NCBI GenBank assembly: GCA_963976435.1
Contig: CAXBKQ010000012.1
Coordinates: 1 to 64,000 of the forward strand
Reading direction: 5' to 3'
From: CAKZNE01 sp963976435
GTDB taxonomy: Bacteria; Bacteroidota; Bacteroidia; Flavobacteriales; Schleiferiaceae
Length of the DNA: 64,000 nucleotides
Below the pieces are notes generated by a model. It searched no databases. It saw nothing but the letters and a program-made list of their open reading frames with translations, and was not told where the DNA came from. Positions within the stretch are counted from its first letter, which is position 1; each line of letters begins with the position of its first letter. The position numbers were made by a program, and so were the translations under genes. Below are positions 33,474 to 42,452 of the stretch, piece by piece.

Positions 33474-34999
33474 TTCAATAAATCTGCTTTTGATTTAGGA
33501 CGAATATCAAAATAGGATTTAAAACCTTCGAGCTTACTTTCTTCAGGGCTTATTTTATTTAATGCATGTAATTTCACCTCTGGTTTTTTTAAGAAGCTGA
33601 TTCCTTTTACCTGCCCATTTTGCAATCTTATAGCGATATAACTGGAAACGCTTTTATTCATCCCAATAAACTCATCCTTATCGTCCTTGGGGTAGTATAT
33701 TGTCTGTCCATTACCATTAACAAAAACACGCTTCAATTTGTTGTTGCCAAACTTCCCAAAAATCACCTTTCCCTTTATCTGATTAAATTTAAGAGGATCC
33801 ACCAGGCTTATCATAAAACTATTGCTATAAACCTTTAGGCTATCCAATTTATTATTAAACATGGTAAGGAAAATGGTATCTCCAACAATTTGGGTGCTAT
33901 CATTCCATAATACTGGTGATCTATACATCCTTAAAGTGCTATCCCTACTGGAGTAGGCCAAAGAATCACATTTTCCCTGCAATTCGGTTTTATAAAATTT
34001 CACACCATTATAGGCCCGAACCAGTCTATAATCGCCTAAGGAATCTTTTGTTTTATTAGATTGTAGAGTATCACCATGAATATGAAGGGTATCCCCATCC
34101 TGTAGAATGCTATAAATTGGGTTTTGGGTTACAAAAGCGCTGTCTAGCTCACCATTATACCAAGCATAATTTCCGGTGATAACATAGTGGTCTACCGTGT
34201 CGTGGATGAAAATATTTCCAAATACTTCTCCTAAATCATTTTTCGCTTCATAGTATAAACTGTCACCTTTTAAAATTTTGTTTTTACTATTTAAGATGGC
34301 ATTTTCTTCAAATTGGGCGATGTCTAGTACGGTGTTATACAAGCCATTTTCGCAGTAAATGGAGCTGCTATCGCTAAGAATTTGTGTAGGACCATGAAAA
34401 TAACTTATTCTCGTTTTGGTATTATAATTCAAGGTATCCGAATACATGGCATAATCGGGATTCACCAGAACCACACTGTCTTTGAAATTAAAGGTTTTTA
34501 ATTGGGTATTATAATATCCCTTTTTACTGGTTAGGGTATTTTCATCATTTATTATCCTCCCACCGGTGGTGTAGTAAGCGAGTTTTTTCTTTCTGTCAAA
34601 ATTTAGAATGTCGGTGGTGAGTTCCATTTTAGGATCTTGGAGTTTCACCACTTTTCCGGTTACCCTAGCCATTTTGGTATTTCCGGAATAATCCAAATGA
34701 TCACCCCATAAAAAGAGAGTATCCCCTTGGTTTAGTTTGATATTATTGAAGGCTTCAATTTTATTTTCTTTATCATAAAGCCAAGCGCTATCACAATACA
34801 TTAGTGCACCTTCATGTTCAAATATCACATCACCAATAAGGCGATTTTTTTCACCAATTTCTTTGCTATACTTTAAAAATTTCGCCTGTTTAATCTGTAT
34901 TTGCTTGGCCTTTTTTTCTTGAGCATTACCGTTAAAGGGTAGTATGCTTAGCAAGATTAGGGCAGCAATAAATTTATACAGAGGCTGAAATTTTTTCAA
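33470..34999 (-). CDS. OstA/LptA-like envelope protein
   Basis: This secreted protein of about 509 residues comprises repeated OstA (LptA-type) beta strands. It opens with KQIQIKQAKFLKYSKEIGEKN and RLIGDVIFEHEGALMYCDSA, then AFNNIKLNQGDTLFLWGDHL and similar units through about residue 360. These beta-taco repeats carry lipopolysaccharide across the periplasm, so a role in LPS transport is likely. The start is a TTG at 34999 that yields a clean signal peptide (KKFQPLYKFIAALILLSILP). A longer frame would run 146 nt into purA. It overlaps the purA end by 26 nt, so translation is coupled. Confidence 0.82.
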   Translation of the reverse strand: MKKFQPLYKFIAALILLSILPFNGNAQEKKAKQIQIKQAKFLKYSKEIGEKNRLIGDVIFEHEGALMYCDSAWLYDKENKIEAFNNIKLNQGDTLFLWGDHLDYSGNTKMARVTGKVVKLQDPKMELTTDILNFDRKKKLAYYTTGGRIINDENTLTSKKGYYNTQLKTFNFKDSVVLVNPDYAMYSDTLNYNTKTRISYFHGPTQILSDSSSIYCENGLYNTVLDIAQFEENAILNSKNKILKGDSLYYEAKNDLGEVFGNIFIHDTVDHYVITGNYAWYNGELDSAFVTQNPIYSILQDGDTLHIHGDTLQSNKTKDSLGDYRLVRAYNGVKFYKTELQGKCDSLAYSSRDSTLRMYRSPVLWNDSTQIVGDTIFLTMFNNKLDSLKVYSNSFMISLVDPLKFNQIKGKVIFGKFGNNKLKRVFVNGNGQTIYYPKDDKDEFIGMNKSVSSYIAIRLQNGQVKGISFLKKPEVKLHALNKISPEESKLEGFKSYFDIRPKSKADLLK

Positions 35000-36260
35000 T
35001 GCTAATAGTTTGATTTCTATTAGGGCCAACAGAAATAATTGAAATGGGAACAGCCAATTTTTCTTGTAAGTAGCTAACGTAATTTTTAAGGGATTGAGGA
35101 ATATCCTCATAATTTTCAATTTCGGTGATATCTTCCTTCCATCCTGGTAAATCCTCGTAAATAGGTTCTACCTCTCCATCTTCAATATTATAAGGCAGGT
35201 GGTCAATTTTAATGCCATTATGCATATAACCTGTACAAACACGAATGGTATCAAAACCACTTAGCACATCGGATTTCATCATTATTAAATTCGTAACCCC
35301 ATTTACGTCAATAGCATATTGTAGAGCAGGAAGATCTAACCAGCCACATCTTCTTGGTCTTCCCGTAGTAGCACCAAATTCATTTCCATTTGCTCTTAGT
35401 TTTTCTCCAATTTCATCGTGCAATTCGGTAGGGAAGGGGCCGCTACCAACTCGGGTACAATAGGCTTTAAAAATTCCAAACACCTTATCGATTTTTGTAG
35501 GAGCGATACCTAATCCGGTACAACTTCCAGCACAGGTGGTGGTGCTTGAGGTTACAAAGGGATAGGATCCAAAATCAATATCCAACAGGGAACCTTGAGC
35601 TCCTTCTGCTAAAACCGTTTTATTGCTTTTTATGGCACTATTGATATAATGTTCAGAATCAATAAGATTTAAACCTCTCATAAACTCGATGGCATCCATC
35701 CACTCTTTTTCCATGGATTCTAGGTCGTATTCAAAATCGTAATGACTTAGAATTTGCTGGTGCTTGGCTAATAAATTATCGTAGCGTTGTTTAAAATCTT
35801 TTAATTCAATATCACCAACACGCAGACCGTTTCTCCCGGTTTTGTCCATATATGTTGGACCAATTCCCTTTAAAGTAGATCCAATTTTATTTTTTCCTTT
35901 TGCCGCTTCAGATGCTGCATCTAAAATACGGTGAGAAGGTAAAATTAAATGCGCTTTTCTGGAGATATAAAGGGTGCTGTTAATTTCAACACCGTATTCA
36001 ACTAATTTGTCGATTTCCTTTTTGAAGATAATGGGATCTATCACCACACCATTACCGATAAGGTTAATACTACCTTTGTGAAATATGCCTGATGGGATAG
36101 TATGAAGAACATGTTTGATATTATCAAATTCTAAAGTATGGCCAGCATTTGGTCCACCTTGAAATCTGGCGATAATGTCATATCCTTTAGTTAATACGTC
36201 AACAATTTTCCCTTTTCCTTCGTCTCCCCATTGAAGACCCAACAGTACATCTACAGCCAT
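34974..36260 (-). CDS. purA: Adenylosuccinate synthase
   Basis: PurA makes adenylosuccinate from IMP, aspartate and GTP in AMP synthesis. The 428-residue protein has the P-loop LGLQWGDEGKGK (12-18 is GDEGKGK), the conserved GGPNAGHT, the IMP-site stretch GSTLKGIGPTYMDKTGR, and TTGRPRRCGWLD. Length is normal. It begins 21 nt after the fur stop and its end overlaps the ostA-like gene, joining purine synthesis to envelope genes in one transcript. Confidence 0.96.
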   Translation of the reverse strand: MAVDVLLGLQWGDEGKGKIVDVLTKGYDIIARFQGGPNAGHTLEFDNIKHVLHTIPSGIFHKGSINLIGNGVVIDPIIFKKEIDKLVEYGVEINSTLYISRKAHLILPSHRILDAASEAAKGKNKIGSTLKGIGPTYMDKTGRNGLRVGDIELKDFKQRYDNLLAKHQQILSHYDFEYDLESMEKEWMDAIEFMRGLNLIDSEHYINSAIKSNKTVLAEGAQGSLLDIDFGSYPFVTSSTTTCAGSCTGLGIAPTKIDKVFGIFKAYCTRVGSGPFPTELHDEIGEKLRANGNEFGATTGRPRRCGWLDLPALQYAIDVNGVTNLIMMKSDVLSGFDTIRVCTGYMHNGIKIDHLPYNIEDGEVEPIYEDLPGWKEDITEIENYEDIPQSLKNYVSYLQEKLAVPISIISVGPNRNQTISIEKISASV

Positions 36261-36281
36261 TAAATAGCAGTTTTATTTAGT

Positions 36282-36743
36282 TTATTGATTTGATTCTTTT
36301 GATTCTGAATCCTCATTTCTTGTTCCGTAAAGGTAAAGTGAATGAGAATTTATTTTGATACCAAAAATCTCTGCAACGGTATCTTTTATTAACTGAATTC
36401 GCGGATCACAAAATTCCAACACTTCCCCCGTATCCGTTATAATAATATGATCGTGTTGTTTATTGTAAAAGGACTTTTCGTAATAAGATTGGTTTTGCCC
36501 AAACTGATGCTTACGCACTAATTTAGAATCTAAGAGTAATTCTATGGTATTATAAAGTGTAGCTCTACTTACTCTATAGTTTTTATTTTTCATGAGGATG
36601 TATAATGATTCAATATCAAAATGCTCATCATGGTCATAAATCTCCCTTAAAATAGCGTAGCGTTCTGGGGTTTTACGCTGTCCATTTTTCTCTAAAAAAT
36701 CGGTAAATACCTGTTTTACAGTTTCAAATTCCTGATCCGTCAT
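36282..36743 (-). CDS. Fur family transcriptional regulator
   Basis: This 153-residue metal- or peroxide-sensing repressor has a winged helix (about 15-85; RKTPERYAILREIYDHDEHFD and RVSRATLYNTIELL) and a dimerisation domain with HDHIIITDTGEVLEFCD. The paired CxxC structural-zinc motif of many Fur/PerR proteins is absent; only one Cys near 110 remains. The metal cannot be named. It lies 32 nt after the rsh stop and 21 nt before purA, inside the minus-strand cluster. Linking iron response to purine and LPS genes is inferred from order only. Confidence 0.9.
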   Translation of the reverse strand: MTDQEFETVKQVFTDFLEKNGQRKTPERYAILREIYDHDEHFDIESLYILMKNKNYRVSRATLYNTIELLLDSKLVRKHQFGQNQSYYEKSFYNKQHDHIIITDTGEVLEFCDPRIQLIKDTVAEIFGIKINSHSLYLYGTRNEDSESKESNQ

Positions 36744-36775
36744 TTTTGAATTTCAAGGGGCAAATTTAGTAATTA

Positions 36776-39007
36776 TCATTCAGCAAATCTCCTTTCAACG
36801 GAAGTTACTCCTTCAATTTGTTTTAATTCCTCAATTACTCGATTTAAATGAATCTTATCATAAACAACCACAGTAATCAATCCTTCAAAAATACCCTCGT
36901 CTCCAGCGATATTTATACTTCTGATATTGACATTTAAATCGTTTGATAAAATTTGAGTAACCTGATTCACCAATCCAACGGTATCAATTCCTCGAATAAC
37001 AAGAACCGATGAAAATTCGGACTTTTCCGAACTTATCCATTTTGCTTTCATAACCCTTTGGGCCATATTACTTTGTAGATAAATGGAATTAGGGCATGTT
37101 TTACGATGAACCTTTATTCCTTCATGGGTGGTGGTAAAACCAAAAACATCATCACCCGCAATAGGATTACAGCATTTGGCAAGTTTATATTCTAAGGTGG
37201 TCTCTTCATTTCCAAAAACCAGTGTTTTCCGCTCTTTCTTCTCGCTTCCCTTATTGGGGTTGATAGCCGATTTTTCAGTTTTTTTAGATTTCCCTAATAT
37301 TCTTTTTTTCAAATAGGAGTAAAAACCTTGAGATTGATCTCTCATGAAATCTTTTATCTGGTTATTGTCAATAACCTTCATCCCAACTTTATAATGTAGC
37401 TCCGAGGTGTTTTTAAGGCCAAAGTATTTCACCATCTCGTTGATCAAATTATCTGTAGGCTTTACCTTAATATAATTGAGCTTCCTTTTGAGTATTTCTT
37501 TTCCATCCAAGGCAATTTGCTTGTGCTCAGATTTTAAGAATGATTTGATATTAGCTTTTGCTTTGGAGGTAACCACATAATTTAGCCATTCCTCCTTTGG
37601 GTTTTGTTTTAAGGATGTGATAATTTCAATCTGATCCCCACTTCTCAATCTACTGCTCAATGGAACAAGTCTGCCATTTACCTTCGCTCCCAAGGTTTTA
37701 AGTCCAATATCTGTATGTATATTAAATGAAAAGTCTAGAGGTGTAGAGTTTACTGGTAAAATTTTCAGCTCACCCTTAGGTGTAAAGACATAGATTTCAT
37801 CGGCGAAAAGGGTGGTTTTAAATTCATCTACGAATTCCAATGCTGTACCATCGTTGTTTTCCAGCATTTCCCGGATTCTCTCTATCCAAATATCTAGTTT
37901 ATTTACCCCGCTAGCATCTTCTTTATATTTCCAATGTGCTGCATATCCCTTTTCCGCAATCTCATCCATCCTAGCACTTCTAATCTGTACTTCCACCCAT
38001 TGTCCATCATTGCCCATCACAGTGGTGTGCAATGATTCATAGCCATTCGCTTTTGGTGAAGAAATCCAATCCCTCAATCTCTCTGGATTAGGTCTATAGC
38101 TGTCTGTAACAATAGAGTAGGCGGTCCAGCAATCGGATTTTTCCCTTTCCATGCTAGTGTCTAGTATTATTCTGATGGCAAATCGATCATACACTTCATT
38201 AAAGGAAACACCTTGTTTTAGCATTTTTTTGCGAATGCTATAAATGGATTTCGCCCTTTGTTTAATGGTGAATTTTAAGCCCGCCTTTTTTAGGTCTTTT
38301 TTTAAAACCGATGCAAATTGGCTAAGATATTTGGCTTCCCCAGCTTCGGATGATTTGAGGTTTAGCACAATATCTCTATATACCTCTGGTTCTGTGTATT
38401 TTAAACTAAGATCCTCTAATTCAGTTTTAATATTATAAAGCCCAATTCTATGGGCCAAGGGAGCATATAGATAAAGTGTTTCGGATGCGATTTTCACCTG
38501 TTTGTGCACCGGCATACTCTCCATGGTTCGCATATTGTGAAGTCGGTCCGCTAACTTTATTAGAATTACTCGAATATCATCAGAAAGTGTTAATAACATC
38601 TTTCTAAAATTCTCCGCTTGTAGGGAAATATCTTGGTCAAAAATTCCGGATATTTTAGTTAATCCGTCAATAATTCTAGCGATTTCCTCACCAAACAATC
38701 GATCAATATCTTCTAGCGTATAGTCGCTGTCTTCTACAACATCGTGTATTAATGCCGCAGCAACGGATGTAGGACCTAAACCAATTTCTTTGGCTACAAT
38801 ATTGGCCACTTCAATGGGATGTAGGATATAGGGTTCACCAGATTTTCTTCTCACATCTGCATGGGCATCCTTGGCAAGATTAAAGGCTTTCAAGATCAAT
38901 TCCTTATCCTCCTTATCCACCCTGTCCTTCATAGAACGAAGAAGTGCCTTATAACGATTGGAGATTTCCTTTTCCTCCTGCTCTAGTTCCAATTCAGTCA
39001 TACTCAA
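36776..39007 (-). CDS. Bifunctional (p)ppGpp synthetase/hydrolase (RSH/SpoT)
   Basis: This stringent-response enzyme of 743 residues has an HD hydrolase domain with H63, H88-D89 and E92-D93 of HDVVED intact. The synthetase domain (about 240-370) has RFAIRIILD and ANGYESLHTTV. The TGS domain (about 405-465) contains FTPKGELK, with a helical/CC region after it that keeps CCNPIAGDDVFGF. The C-terminal ACT domain ends in VTSVERRF. Both activities look intact. It heads a long minus-strand cluster of fur, purA, ostA-like, CAP and thioredoxin-like genes. Confidence 0.95.
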   Translation of the reverse strand: MSMTELELEQEEKEISNRYKALLRSMKDRVDKEDKELILKAFNLAKDAHADVRRKSGEPYILHPIEVANIVAKEIGLGPTSVAAALIHDVVEDSDYTLEDIDRLFGEEIARIIDGLTKISGIFDQDISLQAENFRKMLLTLSDDIRVILIKLADRLHNMRTMESMPVHKQVKIASETLYLYAPLAHRIGLYNIKTELEDLSLKYTEPEVYRDIVLNLKSSEAGEAKYLSQFASVLKKDLKKAGLKFTIKQRAKSIYSIRKKMLKQGVSFNEVYDRFAIRIILDTSMEREKSDCWTAYSIVTDSYRPNPERLRDWISSPKANGYESLHTTVMGNDGQWVEVQIRSARMDEIAEKGYAAHWKYKEDASGVNKLDIWIERIREMLENNDGTALEFVDEFKTTLFADEIYVFTPKGELKILPVNSTPLDFSFNIHTDIGLKTLGAKVNGRLVPLSSRLRSGDQIEIITSLKQNPKEEWLNYVVTSKAKANIKSFLKSEHKQIALDGKEILKRKLNYIKVKPTDNLINEMVKYFGLKNTSELHYKVGMKVIDNNQIKDFMRDQSQGFYSYLKKRILGKSKKTEKSAINPNKGSEKKERKTLVFGNEETTLEYKLAKCCNPIAGDDVFGFTTTHEGIKVHRKTCPNSIYLQSNMAQRVMKAKWISSEKSEFSSVLVIRGIDTVGLVNQVTQILSNDLNVNIRSINIAGDEGIFEGLITVVVYDKIHLNRVIEELKQIEGVTSVERRFAE

Positions 39008-39186
39008 ATTTATTATTCTAGTCCAATTAAAACTAGTTTTGATAAATAAATTTTCAAAGATTTTTCACGAAGTCTTAGGAATTTTATTCCGAGGCATAAA
39101 TCAGCCTTCAAAATTCCCTTTAGAGAATATCGTCGCTTTAAAATTCATACTGGAAGTGAGGAGCAAATTACCCTAATGAATAAAAA

Positions 39187-39228
39187 GGTCTGAAAATAAT
39201 AAACGCTTTTGGCTATTATTTTCAGACC
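39187..39228 (-). terminator. Long-stem hairpin, minus-strand terminator-like
   Basis: Arms 39187-39201 and 39214-39228 are a perfect 15-bp inverted repeat with a 12-nt loop. On the minus strand the stem is followed by TTTTTA, so it can end a minus-strand transcript such as fahA, although it lies about 510 nt past the fahA stop. Confidence 0.6.
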
Positions 39229-39404
39229 AATATTTTGAATCTGGATAAGGGGATTCGTAGGGATTCTAAGCCCTCCAAGAATATTGACTTTTTGAGATTC
39301 CAAATGTCTTAGCATTCCACATCCCTCCTAGATAATTTTAGTCACGGAATTTTAAATTTGCGTTTAACAAAAAAAGCCATATTAATCGAGATATTCTTTA
39401 TTAC

Positions 39405-39608
39405 ATGATTGCCAGAAAGGTTGATCAAGTTTTATTGGGCAATAGAAATAAGGGAATTTTGTTCGGAGCTTATTTTGGCCTTCAAGAAAATGGTGATTTG
39501 ATTGAAATGGAACCTTAGGGAGATTGGGTAGCTCTGAAGGATGAAGAGATCACCCAACCGAACTTAGGTTTCATGAAAAGCAGATTACCATTTTATTGTG
39601 AGCCTTGA
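39405..39608 (+). pseudogene. Short broken ORF of unknown family
   Basis: An ATG frame reads MIARKVDQVLLGNRNKGILF and on to a TAG at 39516-39518. It continues in frame as GDWVALKDEEITQPNLGFMK to a second stop. The phase is retained for 67 codons across the single internal stop, suggesting a recently disabled small gene. I do not recognise the family, and chance cannot be excluded. Confidence 0.3.
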
Positions 39609-39736
39609 CCTTTTTGGTTCGTTTTTGGGTCAAGCCAAAAATGAACAGAATTATATCATTTCTTTTTAGCGATAATTTATATTTAGGACAAATGTCCTAG
39701 CATTTAGAAAAACAAGCAAAAGCCCTAATAATCAGT

Positions 39737-41008
39737 TTAATGGGAAGGTAAAATCTTAGTTTTCACCTCACCGAAACCAATTCTTAATTTTCCATTATCA
39801 GAATATCCTTTAATACGAATAGAATCTCCATCCTTTAAATAAGTTCTGGTGCTTCCATCATTAAGAGGAATAGGTTTTGAACCTGCCCAACTTAATTCTA
39901 ACATGGATCCAAAGCTATCTTCTGTAGGTCCAGAAATGGTTCCGGAGCCCATCATGTCGCCAACATTTATAGGGCAACCATTACTTGTGTGGTGAGCCAA
40001 TTGCTGTGAAATATTCCAATAGAGATATTTAAAATTGGATTTTGAAATTTGAGTTTCTATACCTTCTTCTGTTTCCAACATCACATCGAGGTTAATATCA
40101 AAGGTTTTATCTCCTTGGGATTGTAAATTTTCCAATGGCTTTGGATCCTGGTCTGGACCTTTTGTTCTATAAGGCTCTAAGGCATCTAGGGTAACAACCC
40201 AAGGGGAAATGCTGCTAGCAAAACTTTTTCCTAAAAAGGGTCCTAATGGTTGATATTCCCATTTTTGAATATCACGGGCCGACCAATCATTAAAAAGCAC
40301 CATTCCAAAAATATAATCTTCAGCTTCATTTACATCTATACTTTCACCGATATGCTTTCCATCACTGGTAATAAAAGCCATTTCCAATTCAATATCCAAA
40401 GCTTTACATGGTCCAAATACAGGTTGGCTAGAGTCTTTGGGTAAAGTTTGGCCCTTTGGTCTTCTAATATTTTCACCAGAAACTATAATGCTTGAGGATC
40501 TACCATGGTAACCAATTGGCATATGAACCCAGTTTGGCATTAAGGCATTTTCCTTTCCTCTAAACATAATTCCAACATTCATAGCATGTTCCTTACTGGA
40601 GTAAAAATCTGTATAATCCTGAGTAAAAACTGGCATCAACATTTGGATATTATCCACATGAAAAAGAATATGAGCCTTATAATCATCATTATGTTGAAGC
40701 TCATCATTCTCAATATCAAAGATTTCTGCTACACGATTTCTAACCTTTCTCCATGTTGGTCTTCCTAGTGTAATAAAATCATTTAGGGTGTCTTGAAGGA
40801 AAACATCACTTGGCAATTCTATATCCTTAAAAAATCCTAATTGATGTAAAGCTCCCAGATCAATAGCGCTGTCTCCGATTCTAGTACCAATAGTAACCAA
40901 ATTTTCTTCGGTTAGAAATACACCAAAGGGAAGATTTTGAATAGGAAAATCGGTATCCATCTTGGTTGGAATCCAACTTTTTCGGTTTGGATTATTTGCT
41001 GTAAGCAT
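39737..41008 (-). CDS. fahA: Fumarylacetoacetase
   Basis: FahA performs the last step of tyrosine/phenylalanine catabolism, splitting fumarylacetoacetate into fumarate and acetoacetate. The 423-residue protein has a small N-terminal domain (about 1-120) and a FAH catalytic domain. The latter shows MPIGYHGRSSSI, the metal-binding DIELEMAF, FNDWSARDIQKWEYQPLGPF and GDMMGSGTISGP. Length fits the eukaryote-type FAH family. No other tyrosine catabolism genes are adjacent. It is divergent from glyA across a 158-nt region that holds an inverted repeat. Confidence 0.95.
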   Translation of the reverse strand: MLTANNPNRKSWIPTKMDTDFPIQNLPFGVFLTEENLVTIGTRIGDSAIDLGALHQLGFFKDIELPSDVFLQDTLNDFITLGRPTWRKVRNRVAEIFDIENDELQHNDDYKAHILFHVDNIQMLMPVFTQDYTDFYSSKEHAMNVGIMFRGKENALMPNWVHMPIGYHGRSSSIIVSGENIRRPKGQTLPKDSSQPVFGPCKALDIELEMAFITSDGKHIGESIDVNEAEDYIFGMVLFNDWSARDIQKWEYQPLGPFLGKSFASSISPWVVTLDALEPYRTKGPDQDPKPLENLQSQGDKTFDINLDVMLETEEGIETQISKSNFKYLYWNISQQLAHHTSNGCPINVGDMMGSGTISGPTEDSFGSMLELSWAGSKPIPLNDGSTRTYLKDGDSIRIKGYSDNGKLRIGFGEVKTKILPSH

Positions 41009-41101
41009 ATTGTATGTGTCTTTAAATATTTAAAATATGGGTATTAAATCTTATTTGTAAATAATTTTCTATTCCCGTTGTCATATTCTATTTTAGGCAA
41101 T

Positions 41102-41109
41102 TAAATTTG
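41102..41109 (+). promoter_or_regulatory. Candidate -7 element for glyA (TAAATTTG)
   Basis: It matches TAnnTTTG about 58 nt before the glyA ATG. It overlaps the left arm of an ATTTGCC/GGCAAAT inverted repeat (41105-41111 and 41124-41130, 12-nt spacer), so a regulator bound there could block the promoter. Confidence 0.4.
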
Positions 41110-41130
41110 CCCGATAATGATTAGGCAAAT
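41105..41130. promoter_or_regulatory. Inverted repeat in the fahA-glyA divergent region
   Basis: ATTTGCC (41105-41111) and GGCAAAT (41124-41130) form a perfect 7-bp inverted repeat. Position over the glyA promoter-like box suggests an operator. The repressor is unknown. Confidence 0.35.
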
Positions 41131-41166
41131 ATTGTAAAATAATAGAACCCTCAAAAAAATAATTGA

Positions 41167-42441
41167 ATGGAAAGAGATCAGCAGATTTTTGATTTGATCG
41201 AGGATGAAAGAAATCGTCAAACAGAAGGTATTGAATTGATAGCCTCAGAAAATTTTGTCAGCGATCAGGTGATGGAAGCTATGGGATCTGTATTAACGAA
41301 TAAATATGCGGAAGGCTTTCCTGGAAAAAGGTATTATGGGGGTTGTGAAGTAGTAGATGAAGTAGAAACTTTGGCAATAGAAAGAGCAAAAGCTTTATTT
41401 GGTGCTGAATATGCCAATGTACAACCGCATTCTGGCTCACAAGCCAATGCAGCAGTATTTTTAGCTTGCCTAAATCCCGGAGATAAAATAATGGGTTTCG
41501 ATTTATCCCATGGTGGACATCTAACTCATGGCTCTCCTGTAAATTTTTCAGGAAAGATTTATAAAACTTCTTTTTATGGTGTGGAGGAAGAAAGTGGTTT
41601 AATTGACTACGATAAATTAGAAGAAAGAGCAATTGAGGAGAAGCCTAAACTATTAATTTGCGGGGCATCAGCCTATTCCAGAGATATAGATTTTGCGCGA
41701 TTTAGAGAGATTGCAGATAAAGTTGGAGCTCTTTTGTTAGCAGATATCTCTCATCCTGCAGGATTAATTGCCAAGGGAATTTTAAATGATCCTCTTCCTC
41801 ATTGCCATATTGTTACCACAACAACACATAAGACCTTAAGAGGACCAAGAGGTGGTTTAATTTTGATGGCCAAAGATTTTGAAAATCCTTGGGGACTAAA
41901 AACTCCTAAGGGTGCCATCCGTAAAATGAGCGCAATTTTAGATTCTGCTGTGTTTCCAGGTACCCAAGGTGGTCCTTTGGAGCATGTAATAGCTGCCAAA
42001 GCCGTGGCATTTGGTGAAGCTTTATCGGATGAGTTTTTCCATTATATCTTACAAGTGCAAAAAAATGCAAGAGCATTAGCCGATGAATTAGTGGCTAAAG
42101 GATATAAAATTATCAGCGGTGGAACTGATAATCATTGTATGCTTATCGATTTGAGAAATAAGGGTGTTACGGGTAAGTTGGCCGAAAATGCCTTGGTAAA
42201 AGCGGATATTACTGTAAACAAAAACATGGTGCCTTTTGATGATAAATCCCCATTTGTAACTAGCGGGATTAGACTTGGAAGTAGCGCTGTAACTACAAGA
42301 GGTTTGCTAGAAGAGGATATGAAAAAAATAGCTGATTTAGTAGACCGAGTAATTCAAGACCCTGAAAATGACAGTGTTTTGGAAGCGGTGAAGTCGGATG
42401 TTAATAATTTGATGTCTGGTTTTCCATTGTTTAAATCCTAA
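41167..42441 (+). CDS. glyA: Serine hydroxymethyltransferase
   Basis: GlyA interconverts serine and glycine with tetrahydrofolate, feeding one-carbon units. The 424-residue PLP enzyme shows YAEGFPGKRYYGGC, the PLP-phosphate site SGSQANAA, LADISHPAGL and the Schiff-base lysine K222 in TTTHKTLRGPRGG. Length is normal. terC follows after 11 nt on the same strand, so they are probably co-transcribed. Confidence 0.96.
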   Translation: MERDQQIFDLIEDERNRQTEGIELIASENFVSDQVMEAMGSVLTNKYAEGFPGKRYYGGCEVVDEVETLAIERAKALFGAEYANVQPHSGSQANAAVFLACLNPGDKIMGFDLSHGGHLTHGSPVNFSGKIYKTSFYGVEEESGLIDYDKLEERAIEEKPKLLICGASAYSRDIDFARFREIADKVGALLLADISHPAGLIAKGILNDPLPHCHIVTTTTHKTLRGPRGGLILMAKDFENPWGLKTPKGAIRKMSAILDSAVFPGTQGGPLEHVIAAKAVAFGEALSDEFFHYILQVQKNARALADELVAKGYKIISGGTDNHCMLIDLRNKGVTGKLAENALVKADITVNKNMVPFDDKSPFVTSGIRLGSSAVTTRGLLEEDMKKIADLVDRVIQDPENDSVLEAVKSDVNNLMSGFPLFKS

Positions 42442-42452
42442 TTCTTGATTTT

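Larger units (their letters stand above)
39008..39736. other. 729-nt intergenic stretch between rsh and fahA
   Basis: It contains a 15-bp stem hairpin (39187-39228) and a short broken plus-strand ORF (39405-39608). The rest shows no gene or repeat that I can support. A large gap in otherwise compact chromosome suggests a deleted or decayed gene. Confidence 0.5.

Noticed and set aside
33470..35119. Longer N-terminus for the ostA-like protein
   Set aside because: The extra 40 residues overlap purA by 146 nt and would hide the signal peptide; TTG at 34999 fits better.
41279..41632. Minus-strand ORF of 117 codons rich in Leu and His
   Set aside because: Antisense to glyA; composition typical of a reverse-strand artefact.
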